Below, piece after piece: positions 9,902 to 19,451 of a stretch of 64,000 nt of DNA (position 1 is its first letter; each line of letters begins with the position of its first letter). Below the pieces are notes generated by a model, which was not told the DNA's origin, searched no databases, and worked only from the letters and a program-made list of their open reading frames with translations. Where the stretch lies: NCBI RefSeq assembly GCF_021290965.1, contig NZ_JAJOYT010000001.1:698836-762835 (forward strand), given 5' to 3'. The translations under genes were made by a program, and so were the position numbers. The stretch comes from Rheinheimera faecalis. Lineage in GTDB: Bacteria; Pseudomonadota; Gammaproteobacteria; Enterobacterales; Alteromonadaceae.

Positions 9902-10495
9902 ATGTCAACTCAAGCTTTATATTTAGCCTCTACTTCTGTGTATCGTAAGGCTTTATTGGAAAAACTTACACCGAACTTTTCTACCGCAAAACCTGATGTA
10001 GACGAAACAGCTCTGCCTGGTGAAACACCGGAACAACTGGTTAGCCGCTTAGCTGTATTAAAAGCACAAGCTGTGGCCAATAACCTGACTGAAGGTTTAG
10101 TCATAGGTTCAGACCAGGTGGCTGTGTTTAACGGTCAAATCCTCGGTAAACCTCATACCGCCGAAAATGCCTATAAACAGTTAAAAAGCTTCAGCGGCCA
10201 TTGTGTGACCTTTTTAACTGGCCTGGCTCTGGTCAACGCACAAACCAAACAACATCAGCTTTGTGTTGAGCCTTTTAAAGTGCATTTTCGTGAATTAACA
10301 GACACCGAAATTCTTACCTATATAGAGAGAGAGCAACCACTAAACTCCGCTGGTAGCTTTAAAAGCGAAGGTTTGGGTATCAGTTTGTTTGAAAAGCTCG
10401 AAGGCGACGACCCAAACAGCTTAATAGGCCTGCCACTGATTCGTTTATTAGAGATGCTAAGAAACGAAGGCAGGGATTTGCTAACGCAACCTTGA
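9902..10495 (+). CDS. yceF: Maf-family nucleotide pyrophosphatase YceF
   Basis: Maf proteins hydrolyse non-canonical NTPs; the YceF subgroup in E. coli prefers 7-methyl-GTP. 197 residues from the ATG at 9902, chosen because AACGAGG lies a few bases upstream and the protein then starts MSTQALYLASTSVYRK, the family form; a longer frame adds seven unlikely residues. LVIGSDQVAVFNG (catalytic Asp, about residue 70) and the C-terminal LSSAGSF-type segment (PLNSAGSFKSEGLG) are visible. Divergence from yceD-rpmF and proximity to rluC reproduce the E. coli yceF locus, favouring YceF over the YhdE-type dTTPase. Confidence 0.93.
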   Translation: MSTQALYLASTSVYRKALLEKLTPNFSTAKPDVDETALPGETPEQLVSRLAVLKAQAVANNLTEGLVIGSDQVAVFNGQILGKPHTAENAYKQLKSFSGHCVTFLTGLALVNAQTKQHQLCVEPFKVHFRELTDTEILTYIEREQPLNSAGSFKSEGLGISLFEKLEGDDPNSLIGLPLIRLLEMLRNEGRDLLTQP

Positions 10496-10541
10496 TCAGA
10501 TCCTTTAAACACAGCACATATAACTACTAACACCCTCCCCT

Positions 10542-10640
10542 TAGCCGCTGCTTTCGAAGCGGCCAGGGTCGCCTTTTCTTTGCGCCTCTTTCTTTTGGCG
10601 ACGCAAAAGAAAGAGGCTCGCCTTCGGCGAAAGCGTTTTA
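10542..10640. repeat. Cluster of hairpins between convergent yceF and HAD gene
   Basis: The spacer of about 180 bases holds three inverted repeats in a row: GCCGCTGC with AAGCGGC around 10542-10562, a perfect 14-bp stem GCCTCTTTCTTTTG / CAAAAGAAAGAGGC at 10584-10617 with a six-base loop, and CGCCTTCGGCG at about 10619-10629. It separates two converging genes, so termination is one likely role; the layout also resembles a dispersed palindromic element, though no second copy is in this window. Confidence 0.6.
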
Positions 10641-10679
10641 TTCAATTCTTTAATCGATATCTAAAGTTTGAACTTTCAA

Positions 10680-11327
10680 TTAAAGCGCCGTTAACAGCTC
10701 TGGCAGCGAATCAATTATCGCTTTAGGTTGATAACGGCTTAACTCTTCCCTGCCATGCACACCATGAGTAACCCCAATACGTGGCATCTCTATAGCTTGC
10801 GCCATTGCCATATCGTGAATAGTGTCGCCGACCATAATAGCGCGGTGAGCGGGTAAGTTCAGTTCCGCCAGAATTTGCTTTAGCATATCAGGGCTGGGCT
10901 TCGATTCTGCTTCATCGGCGCAGCGGCTGGTGGTGAAGTACGGTTCTAATCCGGTTTCTTCAAACATCCGCTTTAAACCTTTGCGTGCTTTGCCTGTCGC
11001 TACAGCTAACAACATGCCTTGTTGCTTCAGCTCCTGCATCACCTGCTCTGCCCCTTCGAATAAAGGGGTAGGCGGATGTTCATGCGATAAATACTGGTCG
11101 CGGTAATGTTCAAACACAGTCTGGCGCTGCGTGCCGTTGATACCAGGGAATAAAATATCAAACACAGGGTCCAGGCTCAGACCAATAATTTGTTTCACCT
11201 GATGTTCAGTTGGCACCACTAAACCAGAGAGCTCTGCAGCGGAGCGCATCGAGGAGACAATACGACCCACTGAATCCATCACTGTGCCGTCCCAGTCAAA
11301 GACGACTAAAGCTATATCCGAACTCAT
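10680..11327 (-). CDS. HAD-family phosphatase (phosphoglycolate phosphatase-like)
   Basis: Haloacid-dehalogenase hydrolase of subfamily IA; such enzymes remove phosphate from small metabolites. 215 residues. Motif I VVFDWDGTVMDS (residues 8-19) with the two catalytic aspartates, motif II AVATGKARKGL (about 110), lysine in ESKPSPDML, and motif III IMVGDTIHDMAMA (about 167) are all present. A helical cap follows motif I. It starts two bases past the rluC stop, so they are probably co-transcribed; a HAD gene after rluC is common in related genera. The substrate cannot be read from sequence; Gph-like or pyrophosphatase activity are both possible. Confidence 0.88.
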   Translation of the reverse strand: MSSDIALVVFDWDGTVMDSVGRIVSSMRSAAELSGLVVPTEHQVKQIIGLSLDPVFDILFPGINGTQRQTVFEHYRDQYLSHEHPPTPLFEGAEQVMQELKQQGMLLAVATGKARKGLKRMFEETGLEPYFTTSRCADEAESKPSPDMLKQILAELNLPAHRAIMVGDTIHDMAMAQAIEMPRIGVTHGVHGREELSRYQPKAIIDSLPELLTAL

Positions 11328-11329
11328 GC

Positions 11330-12289
11330 TTATTTTCTCTTCAGTTTTTCAAGCACACTGCTTAGTGCATTGTCTAAAGGCGCTTCGCAGGTTAATAGCT
11401 TACCAGTGCCCGGATGGGTAAAAGTCAGAGTTTTGGCATGCAAATACAAACGGTTTAAACCCAGCTTCTGCATTTGTGAGGTAAATTCGTTATCACCGTA
11501 TTTGTCATCACAGGCAATGGCATGACCTTTACAGGCGGTATGCACACGAATTTGGTGAGTACGACCAGTCACAGGGAAAGCTTCAACTAAAGTACCTTCC
11601 TCGTAGCGCTGCAGAATTTTAAAGCGGGTTTCTGAAGGTTTACCTAAAGCTTCATCCACTTTCACCACACGCTCGCCACTTTGTAAGGTGTTTTTGCGCA
11701 GCGGATCTGTGACTTTTTTGATTTTGCTGTCCCACTGACCTGCCACTAAAGCCCAGTATTTTTTCTCTACTGTTTTGAGACGCAGCTGTTCGTGCAGATT
11801 GGTCAGCACAGAACGTTTTTTTGCAATCAATAAACAACCTGAGGTATCACGGTCTAAACGATGCACCAGTTCAAGATGACGGGCAGTTGGACGTAATGCC
11901 CTTAATGCTTCAATCACACCAAAAGATAAACCGCTGCCACCATGCACTGCCATACCCGTAGGTTTGTTCAGTACGATTAAATCGTTGTCTTCAAAAAGAA
12001 TATGGCTTTCCAGGTTTTTCACCATAGCCAGGCCAGTCGACACCGGCTCTTTTTCCGGCTCGTCATGAACCACCAGTGGCGGCACCCGTACCTGATCACC
12101 GGCTTGCAGTTTGTACTCAGGTTTTATTCTTTTTTTATTAACCCGCACTTCACCTTTGCGCAAAACCCGATAAATCACACTCTTTGGTACGCTCTTCAGC
12201 CGTGCCATTAAGAAGTTATCTATGCGTTGACCGGAATAATCGTCTTCTACATCAATATATTGCACCGGAGTTTTGATATTTTCAGTCAT
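11330..12289 (-). CDS. rluC: 23S rRNA pseudouridine(955/2504/2580) synthase
   Basis: Isomerises three uridines of 23S rRNA. 319 residues, matching E. coli RluC. An S4 RNA-binding domain occupies about residues 18-80 (GQRIDNFLMARLKSVPKS), followed by the RluA-type catalytic domain with the active aspartate in LELVHRLDRDTSGCLL (about residue 148) and the RTHQIRVH motif. Divergent from rne, as in E. coli, which distinguishes RluC from RluD and RluA. The Shine-Dalgarno of the ATG at 12289 is weak. Confidence 0.96.
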   Translation of the reverse strand: MTENIKTPVQYIDVEDDYSGQRIDNFLMARLKSVPKSVIYRVLRKGEVRVNKKRIKPEYKLQAGDQVRVPPLVVHDEPEKEPVSTGLAMVKNLESHILFEDNDLIVLNKPTGMAVHGGSGLSFGVIEALRALRPTARHLELVHRLDRDTSGCLLIAKKRSVLTNLHEQLRLKTVEKKYWALVAGQWDSKIKKVTDPLRKNTLQSGERVVKVDEALGKPSETRFKILQRYEEGTLVEAFPVTGRTHQIRVHTACKGHAIACDDKYGDNEFTSQMQKLGLNRLYLHAKTLTFTHPGTGKLLTCEAPLDNALSSVLEKLKRK

Positions 12290-12905
12290 GCGTTTCAGTT
12301 ACTCTGCTAAGCTTAAATTAAGTTGCTATTGGTCGCTAATTAGTGGGATAATTATCGGGCTAATTATGCCAAAAATGGCAATTAGGGCGCTCAAAGTGAC
12401 GTAAGAGAAAATGTGAGGCACCGTTCGGGAGGCAGATCATACCGAATTCGTTGGGAAAACCAACGTATTTATACTCTGCGGGCGAGAATAACGCTAATTT
12501 GTCTGAAGTAATGCTGCGTAATTTATTACTGACAGAGACAAAACACAGATTCCGGTCACTTAGGCAAAAAAAAATTGCGACAACGCAGCGCGGTATCGCG
12601 CGATCTCTGTGTCAGATCACAGCAAAAAACATTTAAGTGCGGCCCTGACAAGGCGGCGCCAAATATACTGAAGCAGGTTTAAGTTAGAGTAGGTCGACAA
12701 GCACGCAAACCAGGTTGGGCTCAGAACCCACTAAATAGGCAGAGCAAATGCAGTCAACTCCAGGTAACGCTAACCAGCAAAAGTATAAAATGAGTTAGCT
12801 CAAGCATTCCCAGTCGAGAGACTGCAGCATTGATATGTTTGACCATCTGAAACGCGGACGCAGGATGTCGTTGCGTTGTGGCCTATGTAATAGAGTCACA
12901 AAACA
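12290..12905 (+). promoter_or_regulatory. rluC-rne divergent spacer and long rne leader
   Basis: A 616-base gene-free region. In E. coli the long rne 5' UTR lets RNase E cut its own message. Here several short hairpins are visible: TGCCA/TGGCA at 12367-12380, CGTTGG/CCAACG with a GAAAA loop at 12449-12465, and CAGTC/GACTG with GAGA loop at 12811-12824; A/U-rich single-stranded stretches lie between them. A TATAAAAT box at about 12784 could be a -10 element but lacks a good -35. An in-frame open stretch at 12451-12636 shows no coding character. Confidence 0.65.
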
Positions 12906-15900
12906 ATGAAAAGAATGTTAATTAACGCCACGCAGGAAGAAGAAATCCGCGTAGCACTTGTCGATGGACAAAAATTATACGACCTGGATATCGAAAGCCC
13001 AGGACACGAACAGAAAAAAGCAAACATCTACAAAGGAAGAATCACCCGGGTTGAGCCCAGTCTGGAAGCAGCTTTTGTTGATTATGGCTCTGAACGCCAT
13101 GGCTTTTTACCTCTGAAAGAAATCTCCCGCGAATATTTCCCTGCCGGTTATACCTTTGATGGTCGCCCAAACATTAAAGAAGTGGTCAAAGAAGGTCAGG
13201 AAGTTATTATCCAGATCGATAAAGAAGAACGTGGCCAAAAAGGCGCAGCCTTAACCACATTCATCTCTTTAGCTGGTTCTTATTTAGTACTGATGCCTAA
13301 CAATCCTCGCGCCGGTGGTATTTCCCGTCGTATTGAAGGTGACGAGCGTCAGGATTTAAAAGACTCGCTGGATCAATTACAACTGCCAGACGGCATGGGT
13401 TTAATTGTTCGTACCGCTGGTGTGGGTAAATCTCACGAAGAGTTGGATTACGACTTAAAAGCTTTATTAAAGCACTGGTCTGCTATTACTCACGAAGCCC
13501 AAAACCGCCCTGCTCCATTTCTGATCCATCAGGAAAGCAACGTGGTATTCCGCGCTATTCGTGATTACCTGCGCCGTGATGTCGGTGAAATACTGATCGA
13601 CAACCCACGTATTTTCGAAGAAGCCAAAGTTTATATTCAGCAGTTCCGTCCTGATTTTGCCCACCGCGTCAAAATGTATCAGGGCGAAGTGCCGCTGTTT
13701 ATGCATTTCCAGATTGAAACTCAGATTGAATCCGCTTTCCGCCGTGAAGTGCGTTTACCTTCTGGTGGCTCTATTGTCATCGACAGCACTGAAGCCTTAA
13801 CTGCTATTGACATCAACTCGTCAAAAGCAACTAAAGGTGGTGACATCGAAGAAACAGCCTTTAATACCAACTTAGAAGCCGCAGATGAAATTGCCCGTCA
13901 ATTACGTTTACGTGACTTAGGTGGTTTGATTGTGATCGACTTCATCGATATGACGCCAGTTCGTCATCAACGTGAAGTAGAAAACCGCTTAAAAGACGCC
14001 GTAAAACAAGACCGTGCCCGCGTTCAGATTGGCCGCATTTCACGTTTTGGTTTACTGGAAATGTCACGTCAGCGTTTACGTCCTTCGTTGGGCGAATCTG
14101 CCACTCACGTTTGTCCACGTTGTCATGGCCGCGGCACTATCCGCAGCACTGAGTCTTCAGCTCTGTCGATTTTACGTTTAATCGAAGAAGAAGCCATTAA
14201 AGACAACACCAGTCAAATTCATGCTCAGGTGCCGGTCTCTGTTGCCACTTACCTGATGAATGAAAAACGTGATTCAGTACGTCGTATTGAAAGCCGTCAT
14301 GGTATCCGGATTTACATCATTCCTAACGAACATATGGAAACGCCAAACTACGAAGTGACGCGCATCCGTATCGACGAAGAGATTGAAGAGTCCAGCTACA
14401 ACATGGTGAAAGCTCCTGCTATCGGCAGTGCTGTCTATCACCCAATCGGCGAAAACGTCAAAGAAAAACCAGCAGTATCCGCCATTAATATGGCTGAAGC
14501 TTCTGCCTCTGCCGCGCCAGCTGTAGCTGCTGCATCTCGCAAAGTTGAAGTAGCTGAAGTAAAAGATGCAGGCCCAAGCCTGGTTGATTCTGTGGTGGGT
14601 TGGTTTAAATCTTTATTCGCTGCTGCACCAGTACCAGAGAAAAAAGTGGAAGAAGCACCACGCCGCAGTAATAACCGTGATAACAACAGACGTCGTAACA
14701 ACAAGAATCGCCGCCGTCAGGAAGGGGATGACAAAGTTGCAAAAGACGACAACACAGCTCCAGCGAAAGCTGAGCGCACTAATGAGCGTAACCAGGAACA
14801 ACGAGCTCCAAGACAGGATAAACCTCGTCAGGAACGTGGTGAACGCCCGGAACGTGGAGAGCGCACAGAGCGAGCTGAACGTGGTGAACGACCAGAGCGC
14901 ACTGAAAGACCAGAACGTACTGAACGTCCGGAACAGAAGAAACCTGTATCAGAACGTCCAGCTCCGGTCAAAGCCGTAGACCACGACGAAGAGCACAGCA
15001 CTAAGATTGTTGAACGCCGTCAACGCCGTCAGATGCGCAAGTCTGTACGTCATGAAAAAGAAGGCGTTGAAGCAGTTGCAGTTGAAGCAGCTATTGTAGC
15101 TACACCTGTTATTGAAACCCCGGTAGTTGCTCCTGTCGCCATCGACACTGCAGCAGCAGAAATTGCAGCAGCGCCAGTTAACGAAGCAGTTGCAGTGATT
15201 GAAGCACCTGTTCAGGCTGATGCTGTTGAAGCTGACTCTGTGGATACTGATGCTGGTGAAACAACTGGTGCAGAAGGCACTGATGCGGAAAAAGAAGCAG
15301 CTGAAGGCCGTAGCCGCAGCCGTCGTTCTCCTCGTCATTTACGTGCTGCTGGTCAGAAACGTAAAAAAGAGCAACAGGACCAGGAAGCTGAAGAAGCTCT
15401 AGCTGCCCGTTACCCTGAAGATCAGGACGCTGTGGTAAGCACTGAACAGCAACTGGATCTGCCTATCGCAGAAGAAGCGAAAGAAGTGGCTGTTGTTGAA
15501 GCTAAACCAGCTCCAGTCGTTGAAGCTGCTCCTGTTGCTGTTGAACCAGCGCCAGTGGTTGAAGCTACACCTGTTGCTGCTAAACCAGCTCCGGTCGTTG
15601 AAACTGCTCCAGTTGCTGCTAAACCAGCGCCAGTGGTTGAAGCTGCTCCTGTTGCTGCTGAACCAGCTCCGGTCGTTGAAGCTGCACCTGTTGCTGAACC
15701 AGCGCCAGTAGTGGAAGCTACTCCAGTTGCTGCTGAACCTGCTCCGGCCGTTGAAACTGCACCTGTTGCTGAAGAAGCTCCAAAAGCCAAAACACGTAAA
15801 GCGCCTGCGAAAAAAGTAGTAGCTGAAGTGAAAGCTCCGGTTGCTGCTGGTAACAGATACGCAAAAATGGTGACTGCGGATATGACTAAACCTGTTGCCA

Positions 15901-16058
15901 AAGCTGAAGCTCCGGCTACTGTTGAAGCAGCACCTCAGACAACCAGCATGGATAACAGCGAACGACCACTGGTCATCAGCTCTGAACGTCCAGGTGGCTC
16001 TGCCTCTGCCCGTCAGATGAGTGTTGCTCCTATGACAAAACCTGGTTCAGCTGAATAA
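12906..16058 (+). CDS. rne: Ribonuclease E
   Basis: Essential endonuclease of mRNA decay and rRNA/tRNA maturation, membrane-attached scaffold of the degradosome. 1050 residues. The N-terminal half has [21 protein letters not shown], an S1 domain (about 35-120), the metal-binding aspartates in [13 protein letters not shown] (about 302) and VIDFIDM (about 345), and the zinc link CPRCHGRG (about 404-411). The C-terminal half is natively disordered: a likely amphipathic membrane helix ([15 protein letters not shown], about 556-570), an Asn/Arg block, an Arg/Glu/Pro block near 640-680, and seven tandem repeats before a conserved-looking end. Divergent from rluC; terminated by the hairpin just downstream. 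Confidence 0.97.
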   Translation: MKRMLINATQEEEIRVALVDGQKLYDLDIESPGHEQKKANIYKGRITRVEPSLEAAFVDYGSERHGFLPLKEISREYFPAGYTFDGRPNIKEVVKEGQEVIIQIDKEERGQKGAALTTFISLAGSYLVLMPNNPRAGGISRRIEGDERQDLKDSLDQLQLPDGMGLIVRTAGVGKSHEELDYDLKALLKHWSAITHEAQNRPAPFLIHQESNVVFRAIRDYLRRDVGEILIDNPRIFEEAKVYIQQFRPDFAHRVKMYQGEVPLFMHFQIETQIESAFRREVRLPSGGSIVIDSTEALTAIDINSSKATKGGDIEETAFNTNLEAADEIARQLRLRDLGGLIVIDFIDMTPVRHQREVENRLKDAVKQDRARVQIGRISRFGLLEMSRQRLRPSLGESATHVCPRCHGRGTIRSTESSALSILRLIEEEAIKDNTSQIHAQVPVSVATYLMNEKRDSVRRIESRHGIRIYIIPNEHMETPNYEVTRIRIDEEIEESSYNMVKAPAIGSAVYHPIGENVKEKPAVSAINMAEASASAAPAVAAASRKVEVAEVKDAGPSLVDSVVGWFKSLFAAAPVPEKKVEEAPRRSNNRDNNRRRNNKNRRRQEGDDKVAKDDNTAPAKAERTNERNQEQRAPRQDKPRQERGERPERGERTERAERGERPERTERPERTERPEQKKPVSERPAPVKAVDHDEEHSTKIVERRQRRQMRKSVRHEKEGVEAVAVEAAIVATPVIETPVVAPVAIDTAAAEIAAAPVNEAVAVIEAPVQADAVEADSVDTDAGETTGAEGTDAEKEAAEGRSRSRRSPRHLRAAGQKRKKEQQDQEAEEALAARYPEDQDAVVSTEQQLDLPIAEEAKEVAVVEAKPAPVVEAAPVAVEPAPVVEATPVAAKPAPVVETAPVAAKPAPVVEAAPVAAEPAPVVEAAPVAEPAPVVEATPVAAEPAPAVETAPVAEEAPKAKTRKAPAKKVVAEVKAPVAAGNRYAKMVTADMTKPVAKAEAPATVEAAPQTTSMDNSERPLVISSERPGGSASARQMSVAPMTKPGSAE
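15504..15773 (+). repeat. Seven tandem 39-nt (13-residue) repeats within rne
   Basis: Residues about 867-956 of RNase E repeat the unit (K/E)PAPVVE(A/T)(A/T)PVA(A/V). Six units are 39 nt and the fifth is 36 nt; codons vary only slightly between units. The unit is Pro/Ala/Val-rich and predicted unstructured, so it is probably a spacer between RNA-binding and partner-binding motifs. Such nearly identical repeats can change in number by slippage or recombination. Confidence 0.9.
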
Positions 16059-16080
16059 GCTGGTTTAAAACCAAAAAGAA

Positions 16081-16107
16081 AGGCCACCGCAAGGTGGCCT
16101 TTTTGTT
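16081..16107 (+). terminator. Rho-independent terminator of rne
   Basis: AGGCCACC, loop GCAA, GGTGGCCT then TTTTGTTT. An A-rich stretch precedes the stem, so it probably also stops the convergent hydrolase transcript. Confidence 0.92.
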
Positions 16108-16144
16108 TGCTTTGTTAAAGCGATATCTCACAGGCTAAGCGCTG

Positions 16145-17203
16145 TTACTCCGATGCGAAATGCGTCAGCACCTTCTCAAGCACTTGCTGACGAATTTCAT
16201 CCTGCTCAAACAAGAGTTCATGTTTTGCGCCTTTAATTTGCTGCAAGCCACCCACACAACCTGAGTTTGGATTATTTGCCAGTACAGCGCAAAACTCTTG
16301 CTGTGCTGTTGCTGACACTAGCGTATCCAGCTCTGCCTGCATCACCAGCACAGGAATTTTAATCTTGTCTGACTGCTGTTGCATATCAGGTAATACGGCG
16401 CACGCCTGATCAAGCCAGCCCCAGGTGGCGCCACCTAATTGCAGCTGCGGATTATCCTGATACAAAGTTTGCATCCACTGATAACGCTCTTTTGACCCAG
16501 TAAGCTCATTACCTTCAAAAGGCCCTGCGGCATAAGGCTTGTCCGCAAAACCTGCGTAACCTTCTGTGGAAAACAATGTCACTGTTGATGCCAGACGACA
16601 GGCATCCCACTCGTCATAGGCCAGCTTGCCATTAATACCGTGCATAGGTGCAGACAGCGCCGCTTTTTGAAATACATCAGGGTGCTGCTGCAAATACAAG
16701 GTACTGATAGCTCCGCCCATAGAATGACCTAGCAGGTATAAAGGTAGCTTTTTCTCTGCTTGCTCTTTATCCACCAGTGCAACCCGACTGACCAGTTGAT
16801 GCATATCATCAATATACTGCTGAAAATCTTCGATATGCCCTTTGTGTGGATTATCTGTTAAGCGAGTCGATACTCCCTGCCCCCGGTGATCAAACATCAG
16901 CACCTGATAGCCTTGTTGTGTCAGCTCATAAGCCAGTTCCTGATACTTCAGATAGGATTCAGTGCGGCCATTAACCACTACGACTGTGGCCTTTACTTGC
17001 TCCAGCCCACTCTGTTCCGGCTTAACCAATACATAGTGCAAGCTGGTGCCGTCCTGCAACTCCAATTTCTGCGGCGCGACGCCTTGCCAGAAAGGAGCAA
17101 TCTGCTGTTGATACAACACAGCGAAGTTATCTGTAGCCTGTGCCGGGGCTGTATGCACACCACAGAAGAGTGCGGCAGTCAGCAGTGAATAACTCAATTT
17201 CAT
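16145..17203 (-). CDS. Exported alpha/beta hydrolase, lysophospholipase L2 (PldB)-like
   Basis: Likely lipase or monoacylglycerol/lysophospholipid hydrolase acting outside the cytoplasm. 352 residues. A signal peptide of about 23 residues ends in TAPAQA. The hydrolase core shows FDHRGQGVSTR, the nucleophile elbow LLGHSMGGAIS (Ser about 165), an acid in MQAELDTLV and histidine in KGAKHELLFE. AAGGACC precedes the ATG. It ends convergent with rne and follows, nine bases apart, a serine hydrolase gene; with the next upstream gene they form a leftward set of three hydrolases. PldB of E. coli lacks a clear signal peptide, so the exact substrate is open. Confidence 0.85.
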   Translation of the reverse strand: MKLSYSLLTAALFCGVHTAPAQATDNFAVLYQQQIAPFWQGVAPQKLELQDGTSLHYVLVKPEQSGLEQVKATVVVVNGRTESYLKYQELAYELTQQGYQVLMFDHRGQGVSTRLTDNPHKGHIEDFQQYIDDMHQLVSRVALVDKEQAEKKLPLYLLGHSMGGAISTLYLQQHPDVFQKAALSAPMHGINGKLAYDEWDACRLASTVTLFSTEGYAGFADKPYAAGPFEGNELTGSKERYQWMQTLYQDNPQLQLGGATWGWLDQACAVLPDMQQQSDKIKIPVLVMQAELDTLVSATAQQEFCAVLANNPNSGCVGGLQQIKGAKHELLFEQDEIRQQVLEKVLTHFASE

Positions 17204-17212
17204 AAATGGTCC

Positions 17213-18223
17213 TTATTTGTTCCTGCTCAGCAAGCCGATCACTGAATATCTTATTTTGTCATGGTAATACATTGCTCTGGCTAAATCCTTTGGGTCCAAC
17301 GATTGATTTTCCAGTACCACTAACGTCAGTTGGTGCTGTGGGAAATAATTAAACGCTGAGACATAACCAGAGATATAACCGCTATGGCTCCATTCTACTC
17401 CTGCTGCAGTTTGCGAAACTTGCACCCCATAACCGTAATAGACGTCGCCCCATCGATGCGGACGCAGAACTCCCGGTGTTGTCATTTGTCGCAGGCTGGT
17501 TTTATTCAGCTGTTGCTGCATGCATAAAGGCAATACTGCAACATCAGCGGCAGACGAAACTAAACCACCACTGGGCTCTGCTTCAACTGGCATAAAACCT
17601 TTAATGGCTTTTAGTTGCCCCTGCTCTTCATGCCAGCCCTGATTTACCACGTCAGCCTTGTTGGCAAACCCAGAGCTGTGCATCTGGCATTGCTCCAATA
17701 ATTGCTCAGCCAACTCAGCATAAGGGCGCTTTGTGACAGCAGTCAGAATTTGACCGAGCAACTGGAAATTTAAATTGTTATAACGAAACTGACCATAGCT
17801 CTGCTGGGTGCTGATATCAACCAGACCAGAACTATGACTCAGCAAATCTGCAACTCGTACTGACGCAGTCCAAGGCTGTTTAAGTTCAGGTAAATAGTGT
17901 TTTATAGGTGCCTGTAAATCCAGAGTCCCCTTCTGCACCTGCTGCATCACTAACACAGCAGCCAGAGTTTTACTAATGGAGCCAACAAAAAATACGCTGT
18001 GTTGATCAAAAGGCTTACCCTGTGAAGTGCTGCCTTGCTGATAGTGCCATAAAACGTCTGTCCCTCGCATAAGCAAGGCTGAGCCCTGAAACGCAGGGCG
18101 ACCTTCCATTTTTTCTTGGATCTGTTTAGTTAAAAATTCTGTATCAGAGGCAGAAAGTGGCGCATCTGCAGCCACTGTAGAACCGGAGAAAAATAAAAAA
18201 GGGATAACTAAGATCCTGAACAT
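17213..18223 (-). CDS. Exported serine hydrolase, class C beta-lactamase/PBP-like fold
   Basis: Member of the beta-lactamase-related serine hydrolases, which include esterases, D-aminopeptidases and AmpC. 336 residues with an N-terminal signal (hydrophobic residues 2-16, SGSTVAA cut region). The catalytic SxxK is VGSISKTLAAVL (about residue 84), the Tyr motif is in FRYNNLNFQLLGQIL, and the third box is replaced by WSHSGYISGY. This HSG box, rather than KTG, favours an esterase/peptidase over a true cephalosporinase. GAGCTT precedes the ATG. Nine bases separate it from the lipase downstream. Confidence 0.85.
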   Translation of the reverse strand: MFRILVIPFLFFSGSTVAADAPLSASDTEFLTKQIQEKMEGRPAFQGSALLMRGTDVLWHYQQGSTSQGKPFDQHSVFFVGSISKTLAAVLVMQQVQKGTLDLQAPIKHYLPELKQPWTASVRVADLLSHSSGLVDISTQQSYGQFRYNNLNFQLLGQILTAVTKRPYAELAEQLLEQCQMHSSGFANKADVVNQGWHEEQGQLKAIKGFMPVEAEPSGGLVSSAADVAVLPLCMQQQLNKTSLRQMTTPGVLRPHRWGDVYYGYGVQVSQTAAGVEWSHSGYISGYVSAFNYFPQHQLTLVVLENQSLDPKDLARAMYYHDKIRYSVIGLLSRNK

Positions 18224-18307
18224 AAGCTCTTGAACTCACAACTGATCATAAAACAAAAGCCAAGTCTACCTTGAGTCTTCATCGCTGTAACCAGAGCCAG
18301 GGAGTAT

Positions 18308-19324
18308 TTATTTTTCAGGGAACGCCATGAGCCAATCCACAGCCTTTGTGATCACAGCAGGCTGCTGAAAAAGCACCAGATGGTCAGAATCTTTAAGCTC
18401 TATATACTGACCACCAGAGCGCTGTGCTTGCTCTTTGCTCCAACCATCCCCCTCCTGTTGCCAGGCCTGCAGCAGCGATTTTTGCTCAGGGTTTTGGTTG
18501 ATTTGCTGTTGCTCAAAATCTGAATTGATCACTGACACTGGCCGCTTAGTGTAAAAAGGCAGAGCCTGATAGGCATCCAAATCGTCAGCGTAGGCGGCAA
18601 TTTCTTTCGCCCTGCTTTGCTGACGTTCAATCCGAAGTCGTTGCTGTGCCATAAAATCAAAATAGGCCCAGTCCATTTGGCTGGCATAGTCTGCCGGAAC
18701 CAGCTTTTGCACCAGCTGTCGTTCTTGCTGCAGCTTTTTAGCAGTGCGATCAGTCCAGACACCAGTTTTTAATTCAGGTAACAGTTGTGCCAGATTCGCC
18801 TTATACCAATCAGCCGGATAACCTTTGTACAAAGCAATGGAGCCCGGCAGAGGAATATCCGGGTCAATCAGCAGCAGAGCCTGGATCTTTAGCCTGGAGT
18901 TCTGATGAGCAAATAACAAACCGGACACAGAACTACTGGCAAAACTTAGCAGCAGGATCTCCGGTTCATTCAACGCACGCAAAACTACGGCTAAATCCTC
19001 TGAAAAACGCCTGTAGGACGGATTATTTACTTCTGAACTCAGGCCCTGCCCCAGTCTGTCTATGGTATAAGTTCGGTATTTTGCGGCCAGCATCGGTTGC
19101 AGTAAAGCAAACCAGCCACTGTCACTATGCCAGTGTTCATTGGGGCCAGACAGCAATACGACAGCTGGCCCTTTGTGCTCCAGCCCTGCAGAGCGCAACT
19201 GAAACTCTGCGCCGCCAGCTTTAATTATCCTCACGCCTTCAGGTAAGGCTTCTGCAGCTTTTACTTCTGCTGTACTTATCCAGCCCATCACAGCGTAAAC
19301 CACCAGCCATTTCAACAGGGTCAT
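18308..19324 (-). CDS. Exported alpha/beta hydrolase of unknown substrate
   Basis: 338 residues from ATG 19324, chosen because GGAG lies seven bases upstream and the product then begins MTLLKWLVVYAVMGW, a signal peptide; the frame could extend 34 codons further but without a ribosome site. The fold is suggested by VVLLSGPNEHWHSDSGW, YTIDRLGQGLSS, a nucleophile region LLLSFASSSVSGLLFAHQ and a terminal DSDHLVLFQQP histidine. The nucleophile elbow reads FASSS rather than GxSxG, which is unusual. It stands divergent from the CadC-like regulator and leads the three-hydrolase set. Confidence 0.72.
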   Translation of the reverse strand: MTLLKWLVVYAVMGWISTAEVKAAEALPEGVRIIKAGGAEFQLRSAGLEHKGPAVVLLSGPNEHWHSDSGWFALLQPMLAAKYRTYTIDRLGQGLSSEVNNPSYRRFSEDLAVVLRALNEPEILLLSFASSSVSGLLFAHQNSRLKIQALLLIDPDIPLPGSIALYKGYPADWYKANLAQLLPELKTGVWTDRTAKKLQQERQLVQKLVPADYASQMDWAYFDFMAQQRLRIERQQSRAKEIAAYADDLDAYQALPFYTKRPVSVINSDFEQQQINQNPEQKSLLQAWQQEGDGWSKEQAQRSGGQYIELKDSDHLVLFQQPAVITKAVDWLMAFPEK

Positions 19325-19451
19325 TAGGGTGCTCCATCTATAAAACTCTGATGTTGCATCAGAAAAAGACAGTAAGAACACAAGTGTTAAGGACATTTTT
19401 ATGATAAAAAGCTTACCCTTAGCCAAAGCATCTTTCCGGACATTTTGATCT

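Noticed and set aside
12451..12636. 61-residue frame in the rne leader
   Set aside because: No ribosome site, sequence not protein-like; better explained as leader RNA.
15422..15901. 159-residue antisense frame rich in Ala/Thr/Gly
   Set aside because: It is the mirror of the rne tandem repeats; open only because of repeat composition.
17213..18223. AmpC-type beta-lactamase
   Set aside because: SxxK and Tyr motifs exist but the KTG box is HSG; more like an esterase/peptidase. No ampR neighbour.
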